NCBI GenBank assembly: GCA_036250195.1
Contig: JAVHZZ010000003.1
Coordinates: forward strand, 22,225,573 to 22,289,572
Length of the DNA stretch: 64,000 nucleotides
DNA from: Mixophyes australis
Taxonomy: Eukaryota > Chordata > Amphibia > Anura > Limnodynastidae
Direction of reading: 5' to 3'
Shown one piece after another: positions 60,285 through 64,000 of this stretch (position 1 is its first letter; every line of letters begins with the position of its first letter). The notes under the pieces are model-generated. The model was not told the origin of the DNA and did not search any database. It saw only the letters and a list, made by a program, of their open reading frames with translations. The position numbers and the translations under genes are program-made.

Positions 60285-61175
60285 AAACTTAGGTGATAAC
60301 GCAGATTTTTATTTTTATTAATTTTCTTAATGCAATGGAGATGACACATGTTTTGCCAAGGTTTGTTTCTGGTTTTGTTTGGAATAATAGAAAACACAGT
60401 GACTCACAACATGAAAGGGTTGGAGATCACAGAAGGTACAACACAGTCTCTTAAAGGGAATCTAGCAATCACAATCAGAGAAGCTGGGGGACTAAATGTC
60501 TTTCATCTCATTACAAATTCAAGGACTGCAAATGTATAATTAGGATCATTATCTCTGACACAAACATGCTCTGGTTGAAGTGTCAGCAGACTCTTCCATA
60601 GATTCATTTACACATTTCCATCATTCTGAAAGGCTTTCATAGACATGTGAACAAGTGAGGGTGCAAATGTTCTATATGATCGTTACATTACCCGTTGTGT
60701 GACTGTCCTGATCTAACCTCAGTGTGCAGCCATTCACACGGCGACCACCATACTGAATGAATGGCTTTACTATACTCTCCCAAGATACCCCAACCCCCCC
60801 TGTAGAGCTGGCCCTCCCAGCCTACTGTACCACAGCAGAGAGACAAGCGGATGACTGCTGAGAAAACCCTGGCAGACAGCGAAGCCTCAGTGTAAGGGTC
60901 TTTCCACTGTATAATAACGCAATATGTTAAATTCTGCAATCAGCCCCCTCCACTGTGTCAAACTTCATCACTTAGTTTTATGTCGGCAAATAATGAGATT
61001 ACATAATATCCATTTATAGATAAACGTTTGTCCCACTAAAGTCACGGACTTGAATTTTACATATCAGCATAAACATCTGTTAAACAACAAAGTGATACAT
61101 GAAAGTGTTCCCCCTCAACAATCCACTTAATTTATTTTACTAATAATGAAAATATAAATACCAAATATTGCGGAT
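60285..61175. other. upstream intron between SINEs
   Basis: AT-rich. Nothing recognised. Confidence 0.5.
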
Positions 61176-61264
61176 ATCATCATTTATTTATATAGCGCCA
61201 CTAATTCCCCAGCGCTGTACAGAGAACTCACTCACAACAGTCCCTGCCCCATTAGGGCTTACAG

Positions 61265-61307
<43 letters not shown>

Positions 61308-61491
61308 GTCAATTTGTTAGCAGCCAATTAACCTACCAGTATGTTTTTGGAGTGTGAAGGGAAACCGAAGCACCCGGAGGAAACCCACGCAAACACGGGG
61401 AGAACATACAAACTCCTCACAGATAAGGCCATGGTTGGGAATTGAACCCAGTGCTGCGAGGCAGAAGTGCTAACCACTGAGCCACCGTGCC
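61176..61491 (-). mobile_element. SINE, reverse orientation, with CA run
   Basis: It runs on the plus strand from ATCATCATTTATTTATATAG to CACTGAGCCACCGTGCC. A CA microsatellite at ~61268-61305 marks the equivalent of the TG tract in other copies. Confidence 0.86.
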
Positions 61492-62337
61492 GGAAAGAAT
61501 GATGGGCGCTGGCTAAACTCGCAACACGTATGAATGTGTGTAAAGAGGTCACATACCAGGAACACACGAGCGGTCGGCAGAATCCTAGTACACAGAGTTT
61601 TATCAGGTTTGGATTTACTATAGAAATATATGGACTAACGTGAGAACAGCTTCCCCAAACATGGCAAGATTTTTTTCCGTTTTAGAGGAAGATGTTATGT
61701 AGACAGATCCCTATCCAGCATCCGCAAGTGGAGACACCATAATCACCATCATGTCACTTATATGGACGAAGGTCGGACACGCTACATTAGCTGTCTTTCT
61801 GCACTGTGCGTCTTCTACACTTGTGTGGTTACAAGCATGAAACTAGCGCACAGGAAAATACGCGGTGATGCATAGTAACAGATCACATACTATGTGCCCT
61901 GTTCCTAGTAGGAAATGCCAGTTACAGCACCTGTTTCCCTGTTCGACAGTTTACTTTCCATGGTCACCAAAACAATCATCAACGAATGGATAACATTCTC
62001 AAAAAACAGAACGAAAACAATCACACCACCAACAAAAAGCTACATTTCAAGAAAAGTTAATTTATAACAAATTGGATCATTTAAAAATCATATTTGAGGT
62101 TTTTTTTCCCTTTAATGCCAATGAAATATAAAATAAATTATTAACCAAACAAATCTGCATTCCGTTCTAAGGAGTAAATGACAGCACTCAATGACATAAT
62201 GAAAATCCTATTTGGATGAGAGGACGCCAAAAAGCAGAGCGGAGAGATGGATCTGCTGCCAAGAGCGGAGAGTAAACATTACATCACTGGATGGAGGATG
62301 TGAGGATAGAGGGACAGAGAACAGCAACAGGGAGACC
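61492..62337. other. upstream intron
   Basis: Nothing recognised. Confidence 0.5.
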
Positions 62338-62663
62338 CCGGCCGGAGCAGGCCGCGGGGAGGCCGAAGGAGCAGGCCGCGGGGAGGCCGAAGGAGCAGGC
62401 CGCGGGGAGGCCGAAGGAGCAGGCGCGGGGAGGCCGAAGGAGCAGGCGCGGGGAGGCCGAAGCAGCAGGCGCGGGGAGGCCGAAGCAGCAGGCGCGGGGA
62501 GGCCGAAGGAGCAGGCGCGGGGAGGCCGAAGGAGCAGGCGCGGGGAGGCCGAAGGAGCAGGCGCGGGGAGGCCGAAGGAGCAGGCGCGGGGAGGCCGAAG
62601 GAGCAGGCGCGGGGAGGCCGAAGCAGCAGGCGCGGGGAGGCCGAAGGAGCAGGCGCGGGGATG
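62338..62663. repeat. GC-rich 23-24-bp minisatellite, ~14 copies
   Basis: The unit GCGCGGGGAGGCCGAAGGAG plus CAG, with AGCAG variants in several units and the first three units being 24 bp (GCCGCGG). Open frames on both strands are artifacts. Confidence 0.93.
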
Positions 62664-63209
62664 CTGTAGAGGCTGGCACAAGAACTGATCACTTGATGTG
62701 TTGTGAAAGGTCTGCAACAAAAAGCAAGTGTCAGGAAACTGGCATAACCTGACAGACCACATTCACACACCTGCTAGATCCTACATATTGCCTGCAAGTA
62801 GCGAGAGGCTGGGCTCTAGAACACATTTCCTTGTATGTAAAGCTGTCATATCCTCTAATGAGACATTATGAGACGTTTCATGGGATTGTCAATAAGCAGA
62901 CACCAAGCACAAGACATAATCTGCCTATGTGGGGACAAGTGTCCAGAAAAAAATTTGCACCCAAGAGACCGAAACGTGACTGCTTTAGAACCCTGCACCG
63001 ATGGCGCTCCCGGCAGGAAGTGCGTCAGTCAAGATTTAGCAAAATCTGTTTAAATTTCGTACAAACATTTCGTACACACATCCTCATCTCAGCAGCAGTT
63101 CCCCAGAAAAAGGAAATCATATATTCATTTTCATGTGTAGGTTCAACGGCTAATAATCCCAAGTCTAGATTGGACTCTTGTACGTCTATCATATTTGTGA
63201 ATATTACAA
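62664..63209. other. upstream intron
   Basis: Nothing recognised. Confidence 0.45.
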
Positions 63210-63392
63210 TTCGTACACAGGGCCATCTTTTCCATTGGGCACGATGGGCAGGTGCCCGGGGGCCCCACGGACAAGGGGGCCCCATAGGCACAGCTCTTAA
63301 TTAGAATAAATAATCCTGGAAAAAAAAAAACTGCAAAAAAAACCTTCAAGGGTCACTGAGCAAGTACATCTATCTATCTTTATATCTATATC

Positions 63393-63455
<63 letters not shown>

Positions 63456-63562
63456 ATCTATATCTCTATCTCTCTCTCTATCTATATATATATATATAGG
63501 GGCCCCGGTGCACTGCTTTGCCCAGGGGCCCATAATGTTGTTAAGATGGCCCTGTTCGTACA
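63210..63562. mobile_element. hAT MITE, 337 bp, perfect ends and TSD
   Basis: The element spans 63218-63554. Its ends are CAGGGCCATCTT and AAGATGGCCCTG, perfect 12-base inverted repeats. Both flanks are the 8-base TTCGTACA (63210-63217 and 63555-63562). A TATC/TA microsatellite sits inside (63365-63497). No coding capacity. Confidence 0.94.
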
Positions 63563-64000
63563 CCGTGACAATACAGAAGATGTACATTTGTTGCTCAGCT
63601 AAAACAATCACAGAGAACCATTCCTTCAGAAGGATTGCAGGCAAGAAGTGTGATGTGATTAGGAAAAAAAGCTTCACCACAATCACTGCGTCTAAAAGAT
63701 CTTTATTGCAGAACAGCTCGAAACTTTTTCTCAAAAGACATAAGCGGAATTTTCAAGACCATTCTGCAAAACATTCACCTCCTTCATTTGTCTGCACGTT
63801 TCGCTCGTGGAATGTGGCTTTTAGTGTTGTCGGTGCTACCCCACAGCAGAAAGAATCGAGTGTCATCATCCTGGCTATATTAAGAGACTATAAAATCCGC
63901 AAAATGTTAATTTACAAGCACCATGAGAAACGGCGCTGCGCGGATTGGTGAAACAAAAGTAAAACTTTAATGAATCTGTCGTCGGAACTTTGCACTTCTG
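63563..64000. other. upstream intron to window end
   Basis: Nothing recognised. The open frame at 63508-63951 overlaps the MITE end and shows no domain. Confidence 0.4.

Noticed and set aside
62208..62770. Frames of 131-184 codons rich in Ala, Pro and Gly or Arg
   Set aside because: They come from the GC-rich minisatellite and change frame with 23- and 24-bp units.

Overview
The window is vertebrate nuclear DNA. It is most likely from a frog, and probably not Xenopus. It contains no bacterial-type gene organisation. The frog call rests on dispersed repeats I recognise as amphibian-type: a tRNA-headed SINE with a core like V-SINEs, L1-Tx1-type and L2-like LINE pieces, foldback MITEs common in anuran introns, and hAT and Helitron-like non-autonomous elements. 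No species can be named from this alone.

One protein-coding gene is supported, a kinesin-3 motor best matching KIF13B (also called GAKIN). It lies on the minus strand. I placed 25 consecutive coding exons from 46754 down to 187. Each has a consensus AG acceptor and GT donor, and every junction keeps the reading frame. They total 3,317 coding bases, about 1,105 codons, with no internal stop. In gene order they encode most of the motor domain (P-loop, switch I, switch II), the neck and coiled coil, the FHA domain, an acidic linker, the stalk coiled coil, and the central KIF13-type region. The first exons lie upstream (above 46754, probably beyond 64000). The C-terminal part, including the CAP-Gly domain expected for KIF13B, lies downstream (below 187).

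Layout by coordinate: 1-7900 holds the last seven exons with small introns and one SINE. 7900-17600 holds seven more exons, a ~148-bp tandem array at 11690-12580 and several inverted repeats. 17600-25600 is dominated by two large minisatellites, 34 bp x ~66 and 30 bp x ~109. They flank a single 188-bp exon and produce long false open frames. 25600-34400 holds exons for FHA, neck and late motor, with a 5'-truncated L2-like LINE in the middle. 34400-46800 holds the early motor exons, an inverted partial copy of the ~148-bp array, a ~3-kb L2-like LINE antisense to the gene, and two foldback transposons. 46800-64000 is intron or upstream sequence filled with repeats: a 1.9-kb hAT-type element, an inverted pair of Helitron-like elements, a 157-bp near-perfect palindrome, two decayed L1-type LINEs, more SINEs, a GC-rich minisatellite and a small hAT MITE with perfect ends.

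The most interesting points are the exon island between two giant minisatellites, whose transcribed strand is G-rich; the LINE and SINE that share a 3' tail; the hAT element that keeps what look like the 5' splice sites of a lost transposase gene; and the large foldback structures. I found no convincing unknown gene system. The value here is structural.
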